Positions 1 through 11,399 of a DNA stretch of 64,000 nt are shown piece after piece. The position numbers and the translations under genes are program-made. The notes under the pieces are model-generated. The model saw only the letters and a program-made list of their open reading frames with translations. It was not told the origin of the DNA and made no database searches. The DNA is taken from the NCBI RefSeq assembly GCF_914767665.1, contig NC_059502.1:47280753-47344752 (forward strand), written 5' to 3'. Within the stretch, counting starts at the first letter, position 1, and every line of letters begins with the position of its first letter. Source of the DNA: Harmonia axyridis (Eukaryota; Arthropoda; Insecta; Coleoptera; Coccinellidae).

Positions 1-383
1 AATAGATTGTTTGAGATTATGACGTATTATAAAACTGTATGGAAACTCATAATTTTCGCACAGCTATTCGAGCAGAAAATTCGGCAAATTTATTTTCGAA
101 ATGAATAAATGGTAGTTCATATGGTGTTATTCTGGTTTTTTCGATATTGGCATCGGATTCAGTTTAGTCCTCCTGAACATATACAGGGACATTGATGTTG
201 ACGAGGACGCTGTGATTACAAGGTTTTCAAAGGGTTCACAGACCAAATTAGATTTTGTGTTATACTTGCCAATTGTCTACTTTTTTTTTCATATGAAACA
301 ATAGATTTACTATTTTTTTTTTAATTTCTACCTGAAAAGCTCAAACCGTTATAAGTAAATAAATATATTATAATATAACAAAT
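1..383. other. No recognisable gene
   Basis: AT-rich sequence with T and A runs. I see no open frame with a recognisable motif on either strand and no repeat shared with the rest of the window. It may be host intergenic DNA or decayed transposon. Confidence 0.5.
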
Positions 384-1315
384 ACATAAGCGTACAAATT
401 TTTTTACCGAAATTTGAGGCTTTATTGTAAAACACTGGTTATACATTTATGATTCGAAATATTGCCCATCGCTGGTCACTATACTTTCTCACATCTTTCG
501 GGCAGCGTACGAATTGAAAAAACTGGTCATCTTTTGAAGCGATCCACGAATCGATTCAAGTTTTTAATTCTTCATAAGATAGGAAGTGCTGGTCAGCCAG
601 GCTGTGTGCTATTGATCGAAACAAGTGATAGTCCGAGGGAGCAACGTCTGGAGAAAACCGACTGAAACGATCACAGGCGATCGTTATCGAACGCAATCAA
701 TGCGTTTGTGTCGAGCATTGAGAGACAAACCGCCGCAATACGACGAGAGAGTAGATGAATGGATTTTACTGCATGACAATGCTCGACTCCATGTCGGGTG
801 GGGTAGGAATTCCCATTTCAACTTTTTCAAGTATATCTTGACTTTCGCAACATGGAGTCGAGCATTGTCATGCAGTAAAATCCATTCATCTACTCTCTCG
901 TCGTATTGCGGCGGTTTGTCTCTCAATGCTCGACACAAACGCATTGATTGCGTTCGATAACGATCGCCTGTGATCGTTTCAGTCGGTTTTAACAACTCAT
1001 AATACACTACGCCGAGCTGGTCCCACCAAATACTGAGCATGACCTTAGAACCGAGAATATTCGGTTTAGCCGTCGACGTGGAAGCATGGCCGGGATATCC
1101 ACATGATTTTATGTGCTTGGGATTATGAACCCGTTTTTCGTCTCCAGTCCGATGCAGAAATTCCTTCCGTCTTTGCCTCGAGAGCAGTTGTTCACAAACA
1201 AACAAACAAACTCCGTTCAAACACCTCCCGGCTTCAACTCGTACGGCACCCACTTTTCTTGTTTCTGAATCATTCCTATGACTTTCAGGCGTTTTGAAAT
1301 GGCTTGTAGTCCTAA
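384..1315 (-). pseudogene. Degenerate mariner transposase (mellifera-type), 5'-truncated
   Basis: The minus strand reads as mariner transposase with several breaks. Near 1310-1240 is the AISKRLKVIG..QEKWVPYEL-like helix-turn-helix linker region. Near 1150 is GDEK with the first catalytic aspartate. Near 1060-1000 is STAKPNILGSKVMLSIWWDQ. The HDNAR motif with the second aspartate lies near 775, followed by remnants of the C-terminal LPE..EKV and DGQYFES. An AATAAAGCC-like 3' end lies near 425. The first roughly 100 residues of a normal 345-residue protein are missing, and a perfect inverted duplication interrupts the frame (separate entry). In life the enzyme would cut and paste the element at TA sites; this copy is dead. 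Subfamily assignment is from memory of conserved motifs. Confidence 0.85.
654..990. repeat. Perfect 141-bp inverted repeat within mariner
   Basis: Bases 654-794 and 850-990 are exact reverse complements without gaps, around a 55-bp spacer (795-849). Both arms carry the same transposase segment (ITGDRYR to HDNARLH). The spacer continues the minus-strand transposase reading (HVAKVKIYLKKLKWEFLPHP). The duplication is therefore a local foldback copy of transposase sequence, not the element's terminal repeats. Confidence 0.95.
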
Positions 1316-1364
1316 TGATCCTGTCAATTATTTGAATTTGAGAGCATAATCATGTTTGAACACT

Positions 1365-1845
1365 ACCCTTATTTTTACCGTAGAATTCAACGAAATCACA
1401 AAAAAATAGGGTTCTGATTTGAAAATCGAAAGTTATGATCAAATTTTGTTCACAATTTTTTGCCCAATATTTGAAACACCCTGTGATGTTATTTTTCAAA
1501 TTCAAGATATGCACGATATTCCAACATCATTCTAGTTTGTGAAAGTGAATTGAGTATACGCATAGGATATTCACAGTGAAAATAATTCACGTGATAGTGA
1601 CTATGGAAATTCTCTCTTTTTTACGGTTTTTTCTTAATATTTTGAAAACTATGAGAACTAACGCAATAATTTTAGCAGAGAGTAATTGAGAATGGAAATC
1701 TTTCTTGTATAACCGGAAGTGCCAGAACTAAAATATTTTAGCTGAATAGGGCATCATGAACAATGTCATATTCTGAATTTTCAGATTTCAAATCGGCCCC
1801 GTTCTCCAGAAACGTCTAATAGGCCTTCGAACTTGAAACACCCTG
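1365..1845. repeat. Diverged single arm of foldback family F3
   Basis: Two blocks match modules of the complete foldback element at 58646-59990. Bases 1365-1490 (TAGAATTCAACG..GGTTCTGATTTGAAAATC.., ending ACACCCTGT) match its inner module. Bases 1690-1845 (ATAACCGGAAGT.., CCAGAAACGTCTAATAGGCC, ending GAAACACCCTGTATA) match its terminal module. Order and orientation agree with one arm. It is much more diverged than the complete copy. Confidence 0.7.
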
Positions 1846-2200
1846 TATAAATATTCATATAAATATCTAAATATAAATATTTTTGAGAGGTTAAGCTCGA
1901 TATCGGTGTAATCTGGGATTTGGTACCATAGAAAAACTCGAAACCCTTAACGGCGAACCCCCTCAAACCTCAAACTTAAGGCTAGGACCGCCCTTGATTT
2001 GTCGTCATGGAAAGTTATTTGCATCAAATATTTTCATGTGAGCAAGGGCGAAATGGTATGTTCTAGGAAAGAAGTCATATAGAATTCTACCCTAGAATCA
2101 GCATAGGATACCGAGTGAATCGTCTGAAATCAGCTAACGATACAAGGTTTCCGAAAAAAATCTTTTATTTTCTAGAGGGATAACCAGTGAAGGATCTACC
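1846..2200. other. No recognisable gene
   Basis: Short AT-rich stretch between the F3-like repeat and the non-LTR fragment. I see no motif that can be assigned. Confidence 0.4.
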
Positions 2201-2206
2201 GGCATA

Positions 2207-2920
2207 GTGACGGGGTCCAAGGGGCGGAGCCCCTTCGGCGAGCAGAGCGAGTTTCTCAATAAACTCGGCAATGCAATCAAACTTGAATCTGATGTGGTAC
2301 CTTTTACTGACAAAGTGAAGAACTTGGGACTCTGGATGGATCAAAATCTAAAATATTCGCATCATCTTAGCGTATCATTACAGAAAGCATATGCCATCTT
2401 GAGGATGGTTTTCCAGCATAGATCAGTGCTGTGTCGGACAACAAAATCAATGCTCTGTGATTCTTTGGTTCTTTCCCATGTGAACTACTGCGATGTGGTA
2501 TATGACCCTCGTATAAGTTTTGTGGATGCGAAGCGGATCCAAAAGCTTCAAAATTGTTGCTTGAGGTTAATATTCGGAATAAGAAGGCGTCAACCAATTT
2601 CTCATACCCTGAGATTAAATGAATGGATTAATATGAAAAACCGAAGGTATGTGCATCGTGCTTGTCTATATCATAAAATTTTGAAAACTCGGAAGCCTCC
2701 TTACCTATATAACAAAATAACTTTTCGTACAGACGTTCATAACATCAACGTAAGATTTAAAAGCGCCCTCACTCCTCCTAAGCACTCGACTGAAATGTTC
2801 AAGTCTTCTTCCACATATCAGATTACTCGAGTTATGAACACCATGCCTAGTGATGTCGTTCATTCTTCCTCAGTCAGGCTCAAATCTTATTTGTTTAAAA
2901 AGCTCATGAATGATCAATAG
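2207..2920 (+). pseudogene. Non-LTR retrotransposon reverse transcriptase, C-terminal fragment
   Basis: An open frame of 237 codons ending in a stop. It holds the post-catalytic part of a non-LTR reverse transcriptase: VKNLGLWMDQNLKYSHHL (the usual KxLGvxxDxxLxW motif), a thumb region LSHVNYCDVVYDP, then a long C-terminal tail (KRIQKLQNCCLRLIFG). The palm with the YADD box and the endonuclease are absent, so this is the usual 5'-truncated copy left by target-primed reverse transcription. The ATG near 2207 lies at the truncation and is not a native start. A (TA)n tract and a TTA-repeat tail follow. The clade is probably the CR1/Jockey group; I cannot be more exact. Confidence 0.8.
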
Positions 2921-2925
2921 GCATA

Positions 2926-2929
<4 letters not shown>

Positions 2930-3006
<77 letters not shown>

Positions 3007-3010
3007 ATAT
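2930..3010. repeat. (TA)n microsatellite
   Basis: Roughly 80 bp of nearly uninterrupted TA dinucleotides in the 3' UTR of the preceding retroelement fragment. Confidence 0.95.
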
Positions 3011-3322
3011 GTGTATATACTATCATTAAAGGTGAATTCTTCCATTGAATTTAGTTTAAGTTTCTTTTTTTTTCTTGTTTTCTGATTGCCACTCTCGAAT
3101 TTTGGGTTAGGTGTAAGAACAGGTGGGGGTTGTACAGAAATGTGCAATTACCCACACTGAACTTTGCCCTATTTGTTAGTATGATATATTTTCTGTAACT
3201 AATGTCTAAATAATAAAGACCTTTATTATTATTATTATTATTATTTCATAAATGAGAATTCACCAGCGCCGTACTGCAAAAGTTTATGAGGCGAAAAAAT
3301 ATATCCCTGTAGCAACGATATA

Positions 3323-3994
3323 CAGGGTGGCCATTTGAAAACGAAACAGACGAGATTACAGACGAAATAAAATTTTTCGATAGAAATGCTCGGACAGGTC
3401 GATTTCTGTTTCGAGGGGGACAACTTGAGATGTAGGTTACGGACGCATAGCGCTTCAACCCTTGCTACTACAACCCTCACCCCCAAATTTTGAATAGGGA
3501 AGATGGGGTGAGTGATACCTCATTTGAAAGGTATTTTTATACTGATTTCAGCACAGTAATTGTTTTTTCATTTTATGCATTAGTTCTCGAAATATTCTCA
3601 ACTAAGTATTTGAAAATGAAGTGGTGTTTTCATGGCACTTGTAGTGTTCTGTGAAAAATCGACATTTTGAGATTCAAAACAACCATGACTGTGGCTTCCT
3701 TCCTAACTAACTAACGCATGAATATTTCGAGAACTAATGCATAAAATGAAAAAACAATTACTGTGCTGAAATCAGTATGAAAATACCTTTAAATTGAGGT
3801 ATCACTCACCCCATCTTCCCTATTCAAAAATTGGGGGTGGGGGTTGTAGCAGCAAGGGTTGAAGCGCTATGCGTCCGTAACTTACATCTTAAGTTGTCCC
3901 CCTCGAAACAAAAATCGACCTGTCCGAGCATTTCTATCGAAAAACTTTATTTCGTCTGTCATCTCGTCTGTTTCGTTTTCAAATGACCACCCTG
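3323..3994. mobile_element. Foldback element F1 (CAGGGTGG ends, TA duplication)
   Basis: The left arm, about 3323-3602, and right arm, about 3719-3994, are near-perfect reverse complements separated by about 115 bp. The ends read CAGGGTGGCCATTTGAAAAC and its complement with one change (C/T). Each end is flanked by TA (3321-3322 and 3995-3996), a TA target duplication as in Tc1/mariner-type transposition. Open frames within the arms are antisense images of each other and show no protein family. It is best read as a non-autonomous MITE or foldback element; the enzyme that moved it is not in the window. Confidence 0.85.
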
Positions 3995-4189
3995 TATTTG
4001 ATGCGATGTTGCCAAGCGCAGAGTACCGAACATACCGGCGGCCTGGAAAGTACCCACTTCCAAAAACAAAAAAATCACATGAAAATATTAGCATCAGGTC
4101 TGGTAAGATAGATTAACATACAGTTTTCTTAATGCTATCAATAAATTAATAATGAAAAATATAAAAAAATGGCTTTAGATGAATGGGAG

Positions 4190-7054
4190 TTAATTCACTG
4201 GCAAGATTCTTATTTTGCAAATTGTTTTTTTCACAATTCCGTTCTTGGTACGGACACTAACAACACGAACAATATTGTCTGTTTCGGGATGCACAGAGGT
4301 TATTCTTCCCAAGGCACACTGCTGAGGTAAGGAATGTTCATCACGAAGGAGTACGAGTCTGCCTATCAGCTCTTTGACTTCTTTCTTGAATTGCCTCTCG
4401 GGACTTTGATGGAGATTATGTAGGTAATCATTTCTCCATCTGGTCCAAGAACTTTGTACTAGTTTTTGTGAGTGCTGAAATCTATTCAAGTGATGAAGCT
4501 TTGTGTCATCGACGCTGAGTTGAGGAGCGGCATTCAATGGTTCTCCGATGATGAAGTGTCCTGGAGTGATCGCCTCGAGGTCATTGGGGTCAAAGGATAA
4601 GGGAACGAGAGGACGCGAGTTTAGAGTAACTTCTATCTGCGTTAATATAGTCATAAACTCTTCATAAGTATAATGATCGGTGAATAAAATGCGTTTGAGG
4701 TGATGCTTTACCGATTTCACAGCGGCTTTCCAAAGCCCTTCAAAGTGGGCTGAACGAGCAGGTATAAAATGCCACTGCATTTGAGTATTTTCAAAATGAT
4801 TTTGTATTGGCTTACTAGATAGAATTTTATATATTTCCTTGAATTTATTTCTGGCTCCAATGAAGTTGGATCCATTATCCGAATAAAGATTTGTACACAT
4901 TCCTCGTCTAGATACAAACCGCTTGAATGCTGCCATAAACGCTTCAGTGGTTAGTTCACTTACGAGTTCAATATGAATCGCCTTTGTAGACAGACACACG
5001 AATATGCATACGTAACATTTTAGGATTTTTCGGTTTTTATATTTTCCATCTTTCAGACGAAATGGTGCAGCATAGTTGAGACCACAATTGGAGAAAACGC
5101 GAGAAGGGGTTACGCGTGGAGCAGGAAGGTTGCCCATTTGATTCGAAGGTATTGGTGGGTTGGCTCGGAAACATGGTATGCATTGGTGGAGGATATTACG
5201 TACCGCATCGCGACCATTTAATGACCAGAACCTCCTTCTTATAAAAGAAAGGGTTGCCTGACAGCCAAAATGAAAATTAATTTCATGAACATGCCGCACT
5301 AGCATCGCTGTAAATTGGTGTTTTTTTGGAATGAGAATAGGATGCTTAGTATCGGGACTAACGTTTGCATGTTCCATTCTGCCTCTCACTCGGAGTATGC
5401 CATTAGTGTCTGAAAAGGGGTTTAAAGATTTCAGACAACTGGAAAACTTGAACGATTTCGTAGATGTTGAATCTTTCAAATCATCGGCTTGAACGAGTTT
5501 GAGCAGCAAATTTTTCGTGTTTTGCCACTCAAAAGGACTCATTTTTAGTGAGTTCATTTCAGTATCTTGTTTTCCTCTTGATTTTTCAGCGAATCTCAAA
5601 CAATAAATTATGACACGTTTCATCTCAGAATAGTTTGAGAATCTTTCGGAAATGAAATTATTACCTGACATTAGCATGAAAGTGTGGTTTTGATTATATT
5701 CGTCAAGTGTTGAAGCTGTACGCGAATAGTTCGAGATGTGACGTTCTTGTGGCCAATTATCTGAAGATTTATTTAGAAAATGTGGCCCATGCCACCACAA
5801 ATTCGCACCTTCATGATCGGTAGGATTGATCCCTCTAGTAATAATATCAGCAGGATTTTCCTTTGAAGGTACATGATTCCAGTTGTTGTTGTCAGATAGA
5901 CCTTGGATTTCAGAAATTCTATTGCTCACAAAAGTTTTCCATGTACGAGGTTCGGCACTCAACCATGCTAAGACAATGGTTGAATCAGTCCAATGGTAAA
6001 CTGACTCAAAGTTAAGGTTCATGGACTGGATCACCTCATTTACCAGCTTTGATACTAGTAAGGCACCTGACAACACTAGTCTAGGAAAGAAAATGGTCTT
6101 GAGAGGGGCAACGCGTGATTTCGCACATAATAGGTTGCTATTTTGCGATCTCAAATATATGCATGCGCCATATGCCTGAATAGATGCATCACAAAATCCG
6201 TGTATTTGTACACTAATAGGGTCTCTTTGAATGACATGACGGGGGATTTCCAAAATGTTGGCTCTTTGGAGTTGTTTACAGAAGTGAATCCAAGCCTTGT
6301 TAAGATTAGTTGAAATAGGATCATCCCAATTGAGATTGGCTAGCCATAGCTGCTGGAGTAAAATTTTTGCTTGAACTATGACAGGACCAAGGAGACCTAG
6401 AGGGTCAAAGATTTGGGAAATGGTTGACAAAATGTTCCTCTTCGTGACTGGATTTGGATAATCAAGGGACAATTGTGAGTTATAGATGAAGCAGTCTGAT
6501 GTGGAGTTCCAATAAATTCCCAAAGTTTCCGTACTTTGCGATTCGTTAACGAGATGTTTGATTGAATTTCCTTCTGACCCACAAAGATCAGTAAGGATAG
6601 GTGGTTCGTTGGAACTGAAGTTTCGCAATTCAAAACCTTCGCCCATAAGCATGTTGACTTAAATTTTTCGTATCAGAATTAGATTTTCTGTTGTTTCGGC
6701 GCCTGTAAGGCAATCATTTGAGATAATGTTTGATTCAACAGAAAATGTGATTTGATTTTCTAGGGCGATTTGTTTGAGACAACGTGTAGAAAGGAAACTT
6801 GCGGAACCAGTTCCATAGGTAACTGTATTCAGCACGAAATGTGATAGCTCTTGATTGGGATGATCCCGCCATAATATTCGTTGGAGACTACGCTGCTCAG
6901 GATTAATATTGACCAGACGATACATCATACTAATGTCACCAATTAATACAAACTTGTGTTGTCTAAAACGCAATATTTTGGTGGAGAGATCATTTTGAAT
7001 TGAACTTTAAGAAAATCATTCAACGAGATGCCTGAAGTAGTTCTTACAGAAGCA
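4190..7054 (-). pseudogene. BEL-1 pol: RT (part), RNase H, integrase
   Basis: An 820-codon open stretch (6652-4190) follows an RT stretch (6973-6659) in the same frame, with one TAA between them. A frameshift near 7000 separates the N-terminal VFDASVRTTSG motif. The order is typical of BEL/Pao. RT: FVLIGDISMMYRLV, with the usual YVDD box degraded to ISND before CLTGAET. RNase H-like region: FCDASIQAYGACIYLRS and HWTDSTIVLAWL. Integrase zinc finger: VHEINFHFGC..CIPCFRA. Integrase core: LYSDNGSNF and HFEGLWKAAVKSVK. The first core aspartate (normally VDYAG) is Asn in GLNYAAP, near codon 525 of the long stretch. Two active sites are therefore altered. C-terminal DUF5641-like region: VLLRDEHSLPQQCALGRI. 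Confidence 0.9.
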
Positions 7055-7055
7055 T

Positions 7056-7172
7056 CAAAAACATTGATTAAAAATTTAAACGTTGATTACTCTATGATTT
7101 CGCAAGAGAAATCAGAAATTAATCATTGTTTAAATTTCAATCAATGTTTAGGCAAATGGTGCAATTGGCCCT
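7056..7172. mobile_element. Truncated Harbinger-like palindromic MITE
   Basis: This is about 88% of the MITE that is complete at 21378-21510. The right terminus GGCAAATGGTGCAATTGGCCC is followed by TAA; the left 20 or so bases are missing where the BEL-1 pol sequence abuts. The body is near-palindromic (AACATTGATTAAAAATTTAAAC against GTTTAAATTTCAATCAATG). Confidence 0.8.
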
Positions 7173-7271
7173 AAGCTTCGTTGTTGCGCTATCATGTTTC
7201 ATTACGTACAGGCTCTTAGCCTCTGCGATTATTGTTTATGATTCAATAAACTATATTATTATTATTATTAT
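7173..7271. other. Short unassigned stretch ending in TTA repeat
   Basis: About 80 bp (TTGATTCATAAAC.. on the minus strand) followed by (ATT)n at 7253-7270. It is not BEL coding sequence. The TTA tract is the target into which the Dong-type element inserted; the rest may be the 3' end of another lost element. Confidence 0.4.
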
Positions 7272-7343
7272 CGACTTTTGCCTATACGCGTAGGATTTTT
7301 CCTCGCCTTTGGCTTCTCACTCCTCGCTAAGAGGAACATCCAC

Positions 7344-9906
7344 TCAATCCCAGATATTTGAAATATCAGAAGGGCAGAGCTCGGTCGTGTCCGGTCCTTG
7401 TGGCCCCCCTGGTTCTCGTCGAACTTCTGGTGCTCTAACACGCGATCCTTGGACCTGTCCCTCGCTTCCTAGGAATTTTCTCACCGCCCTTGCAGTACCT
7501 AAAAGAACAGCTTTTTGCATTATATTACATATATACTCACTAAGTCCTAGTTGTTTGATATTTCTCTTGAGATTTTTGGGTACTATTCCTGTTGTTGAGA
7601 TGATAATTGGAATAGTTCTCGTTGATATCATTCCCCACTGGCGCTTTATCTGAAATTCGAGGTCCCTATATTTTGAAATTTTTTCGACCTCTTTTTGACG
7701 CATGTTGTTGTTATTAGGTATTACTACGTCGATGAGTATTGCTGCCTTTTGTTGTTTATCAATTAGCAATATATCTGGCCTGTTGTGAGGGACTGTTTTA
7801 TCAGTCAAAACTGTACGATCCCAGTACAGTTTATAGCGTTCGTTTTCCAGGATGGTTTCCGGTCGGTACTTGTAGTATGGCACTTTTTCAGAATTAATTA
7901 GTGTTAATTTAGTTGCCATTTCTTGGTGTAGTATCTTTCCTACTGCATCGTGTCTCTCTTTATATTCATTTCCTGCAAACATTTGACATCCTCCCGTGAT
8001 ATGTTGGATTGTCTCGTTCGTTGGACACCCATAACGGCATCGATCTTCAGTAATAGTTCGATCCTTTATGATATGTTTGCAGTAATTTTTTGTTGAGATC
8101 ACTTGATCTTGGATGGCTAAAAGAAATCCTTCCGTTTCTGGATACATCGCACCTGATGTGAGCCAATAGTTCGACGCTTCAATGTCGACATGATCCTGGT
8201 TCACCTCGTTGAAATGTCGTCCATGTAGGGGCTTTTCTCTCCATCTTTGCTGTTTTTCTTGGATTGTCTGGTGGTTGTATGAAAATTGCTCCTTGTGCAG
8301 TTGTAAAGGTGTTGATTCGTCTGCTTCACACAGTACTTGTAGATCTCTGACGTGCCTGATTTGTCTTTGAAATATGTTCGTAGGCATTCAATTCGACCAT
8401 GGGCAAGTTCCATGATGTCTAGCAGACCTCTGCCTCCTTTATTCCTCGGCAGTGTCGTCCTCTCAATGCTACTTTTCGGATGGTGCTTGTGTGCTTTCGT
8501 CATCAAGGTTCTCATTTTGCGTTGCAGGTTTTCCATATCTGTTTTGGTCCATGGAATGATACCGAAAGAGTATGTAAGAATTGAACATGCATATGTATTG
8601 ATAGCTCTCGTCATGTTCTTGCTGTTGAGGTTTGTTTTCCGAATTTTGTTGATTCTCCTAATGAACTCAGTTGTTAAGTCTTCCTTCATTCTTCGATGGT
8701 TTATTCGTCGGTTTTGTTTCATTCCTAGGTATTTATAAAGATCGTCCGATTTCATTGCTTCTATCTCCTGTCCATTGGAGAGAGCTCATCTTGGATTTTT
8801 CCACGCACTACGCTAATAGTACGACACTTGTCCAATCCGAATTTCATCCCCACGTCTTCCGAAAAATTTTCCACCAGTTTGACCATAATTTGCAAGTGGT
8901 TTTTGTTGCCTGTTATAAGTTTGAGGTCATCCATGTATAGCAAATGATTGAGTGCAATAATATTTCTGTTTCCTTTCACATTGAAATCTTTTTCAGTAGC
9001 ATTCAGTTGTTTAGAAAGGGGGTTCAGCGCCAAGCAGAACCATAAGGAACTCAACGAATCTCCTTGGAAAATTCCCTTTTTATTGGAATATCTTTAGTAG
9101 TTATGTCATCTGTAGAGAGTTCGATATTCGTTCTCCAGTTGCACATTGCATACTTCAGAAAGTTTATTGTAATTGGATCGATATTGTATATTTCCAAAAT
9201 TTTTGTCAGCCACCCATGTGGAATAGAGTCGAAGGCCTTCTTATAGTCAAAATATGTCATAAAAAGATTTCTGTGTTTTTTGAAGGCTTGGTTGCATATG
9301 ATGGAATCTATTATCAGCAGTTCCTTCGATCCTAGTGCATTCTTGGAACATCCTTTCTGCTGTGCTGTCATTATATTATTTGTCTCGCAATGTTTGTAGA
9401 TACGAGATGCTATACATGATGTGATGATTTTATATATTGTTGGTAGACATGTAATTGGTCTGTATTTTGATGGATCCGCTGTGTGTTGCATATCCTTCGG
9501 TAAGAGGTAGGTAAGTGGTCCCTGTTGTTAAAAATTTGGGCATTTCCGTTGGATTACTTATAACATCATTTATGGTTTCAACTAGCCTGCCGTGTATACA
9601 CCAAAATTTTTTCAACCAAAAGTTGTGGATTCCATCTGGGCCGGGTGATTTCCAATTGTGTGTGTTTTTCAATATTTCATGGAATTCTTTTATAGAAACT
9701 GCGTTATGCGGCATTTGTTCCATTGTCTCACAGGATTTCTCTTCATTTCTTATCCAATCAGCCTGGGAGTTGTAGGGGGTTGGTGTAGCCAGTTGATCTG
9801 TCCAAAAATTCTCGATATCCTCGACGGTTGGATAACTTCCTGGTGTTGCTGACATATTATTGTTTAACATTCTATAGAATTTTTTTTCGGAATTTTCAAA
9901 AATCAT
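7344..9906 (-). pseudogene. Dong-type reverse transcriptase and restriction-like endonuclease
   Basis: This continues the 400-codon region through overlapping frames. Frameshifts lie near 9505, 9075, 8770 and 8375. RT motifs in order: WKSPGPDGIHNFWLKKF, SKYRPITCLPTIYKI, FDYKKAFDSIPHGWL, GIFQGDSLSSLWF, and YMDDLKLI with both catalytic aspartates. The C-terminus has CRYGCPTNETIQHITGGC (zinc-binding CCHC type) and the restriction-like endonuclease core RPDILLIDKQQKAAILIDVV, then EKISKYRDLEFQIKRQW. Such enzymes nick a specific target and prime cDNA synthesis on it. The catalytic residues survive but the reading frame does not. R2 or another REL-bearing clade is the main alternative. Confidence 0.85.
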
Positions 9907-9939
9907 ATTATCCTGTTTTCTTCTATAGCTCTCATTGTA

Positions 9940-11142
9940 TCATCTGAGTCTTTCGGAGTACACACTAAGTTTTTGTTTCAGTGTGTCTAAAATTTGTTGA
10001 GCATTTTCATTGTTTGGATCATACGTTGTATGTTGCCGGTGACGATCCATTATTATATTCACCATTTTTTGTAATCTTCTAGACGGCGAGCCTTTTGCAA
10101 ATTGGGTTAGCCTCCCAATTTCTAGGCAGATGCTATGAACTTTGTCTTCTAGCCTTTTTTGCCAATGTGGTTTATTTTGTTGTTTTTCTCTGGCTGGTTG
10201 CTGACTTTTAGGTTTTGGCTTCACACCTAGCACTGTTGCTATTGAAAATGCTGCACAGTATATGATGAGGTGTAATGATTCGAGATCATGGTAGTCAGAA
10301 AGATACTTGGGTATAATCTCCTTGTTGATCATGACCAGAAGATGAGATAGTTTCTTAGATGTCCTCAATCTTGGCAGAATCGGTCGTCTCAATGGATCTG
10401 TGCCCTCAAAATCTATAACGCATCTATTCATTGTGGCAAATAATCGCACCAGTAGTTCTCTTTGGTCTTCTTCTGGATTTACGACGGGTGCAGCATATAT
10501 ATTCCATCGTTGAGCATCACTTATTGCTAACACATCTGCGTTGTTTTGTTCCTCAGAGTTCATTTGTGCATTGATGTTGTGTTGGTTTTCAGCACAATCG
10601 TAGTTTTCTTCAATTGTCGTTTCGTTGTTAGTGAGGTTCCTATTCTGTAGCCTCAGTTGGACTTCATTTTTTATGGTGTTAAGTCTCTCATCGGGTATAA
10701 GTTTATTTCTCAATATGACCCGGTATTGGTCGGCTACTCTTTGCTCAGAAACTTGAATTTCGGGATAGTTTTTGTGGAATTCTGCAAATAATTTTTGACG
10801 GTAGCCTATTTTATCCTCTTCCATATTAGTCACTTCATAATATATGCGCATGATCGTTTCATTTATCGAACTTGTCCATTTCATGCGTCTTCTTGGTAGA
10901 CCTGCTTGGGTGAGTGCTGGTTGGGGATCCTGCGCAGCACCTTCAGCGGTCGGAGAAACTCGTGTTATTCTTGTCCTAGAATGTTGAGATTGTGGAGGCG
11001 TAGCATTTTGTTCGACAGACGCCCGTCTCCTTAGCACTCTGTCACCGACGTCCCGCATACTGTCATGTCCAGCGCCGGCTCCAGACACGCCCTGACGAAC
11101 CTCAGGCAGCGGCTCTATATTCCTATTCCTTAAATTCACCAT
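9940..11142 (-). pseudogene. Dong-type N-terminal region
   Basis: An open frame of 400 codons from an ATG at 11142. After a basic, proline-rich start comes RRRMKWTSSINETIMRIYYE, a Myb/homeodomain-like segment at residues about 85-160 that probably binds DNA. An acidic linker and a conserved hydrophobic segment (LHLIIYCAAFSIATVLGVK) follow. The region ends at TGA (9940-9942), and reading simply continues in the same frame into RYNESY..FENSEKKFYRML-like sequence. That TGA is most simply a C-to-T change of a CGA arginine codon, so this is the front of one longer polyprotein. Confidence 0.8.
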
Positions 11143-11399
11143 AATTCATGGGTTCCTCCGTGTCGTGGGGGAGACGGCCTTTGATCGCTTTTTACGATTC
11201 GCAGAGCTACGGTGGGAGAATTCTTGAGCTGCTTTCCACACGGCTTCGTCCGTTACCCTGGACAGGGACCCTTCGACAGGTTTCAGCTTCCCGGGTCAGA
11301 GAGCTCCTGGAATCTGCGGTGGGCAGGAGTCGATTCATCTCTCCTGATAGGTGAATCGCTAGAGATTCACCTACCGCTACCCTTATTATTATTATTATT

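Larger units (their letters stand above)
2200..3245 (+). mobile_element. 5'-truncated non-LTR element with TTA tail
   Basis: This unit covers the RT fragment, a 3' UTR containing a (TA)n tract, and a 3' end reading AATAAAGACC followed by (TTA)n at about 3224-3244. Similar AATAAAG-(ATT)n tails end other non-LTR copies in the window (near 27000), supporting this as the element's 3' terminus. Confidence 0.7.
7272..11379 (-). mobile_element. Dong/R4-type non-LTR retrotransposon in a TAA repeat
   Basis: An approximately 4.1-kb minus-strand element bounded on both sides by TAA/TTA trinucleotide repeats (7253-7271 and 11380-11400). Its single coding region gives an N-terminal domain, an RT and a C-terminal restriction-like endonuclease with a CCHC-like motif. 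This is the layout of the R4/Dong clade; Bombyx Dong is described as inserting in TAA repeats, which fits. The coding region carries one internal TGA and about four frameshifts. A second fragment of the same family lies at 47443-48138. Confidence 0.85.

Noticed and set aside
2213..2245. GGGGCGGAGCCCC with flanks looked like a bacterial terminator or contamination
   Set aside because: The frame continues into an insect-type non-LTR RT and no bacterial gene is nearby; a short GC hairpin alone is not evidence.
3241..4116. Open frames on both strands of 70-85 codons
   Set aside because: They are mirror images produced by the inverted arms of foldback F1 and match no protein family.
7344..9906. 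Overlapping frames read as programmed frameshifting in the Dong-type element
   Set aside because: There are about four shifts plus an in-frame TGA at unrelated positions without slippery sites in common; random decay is simpler.
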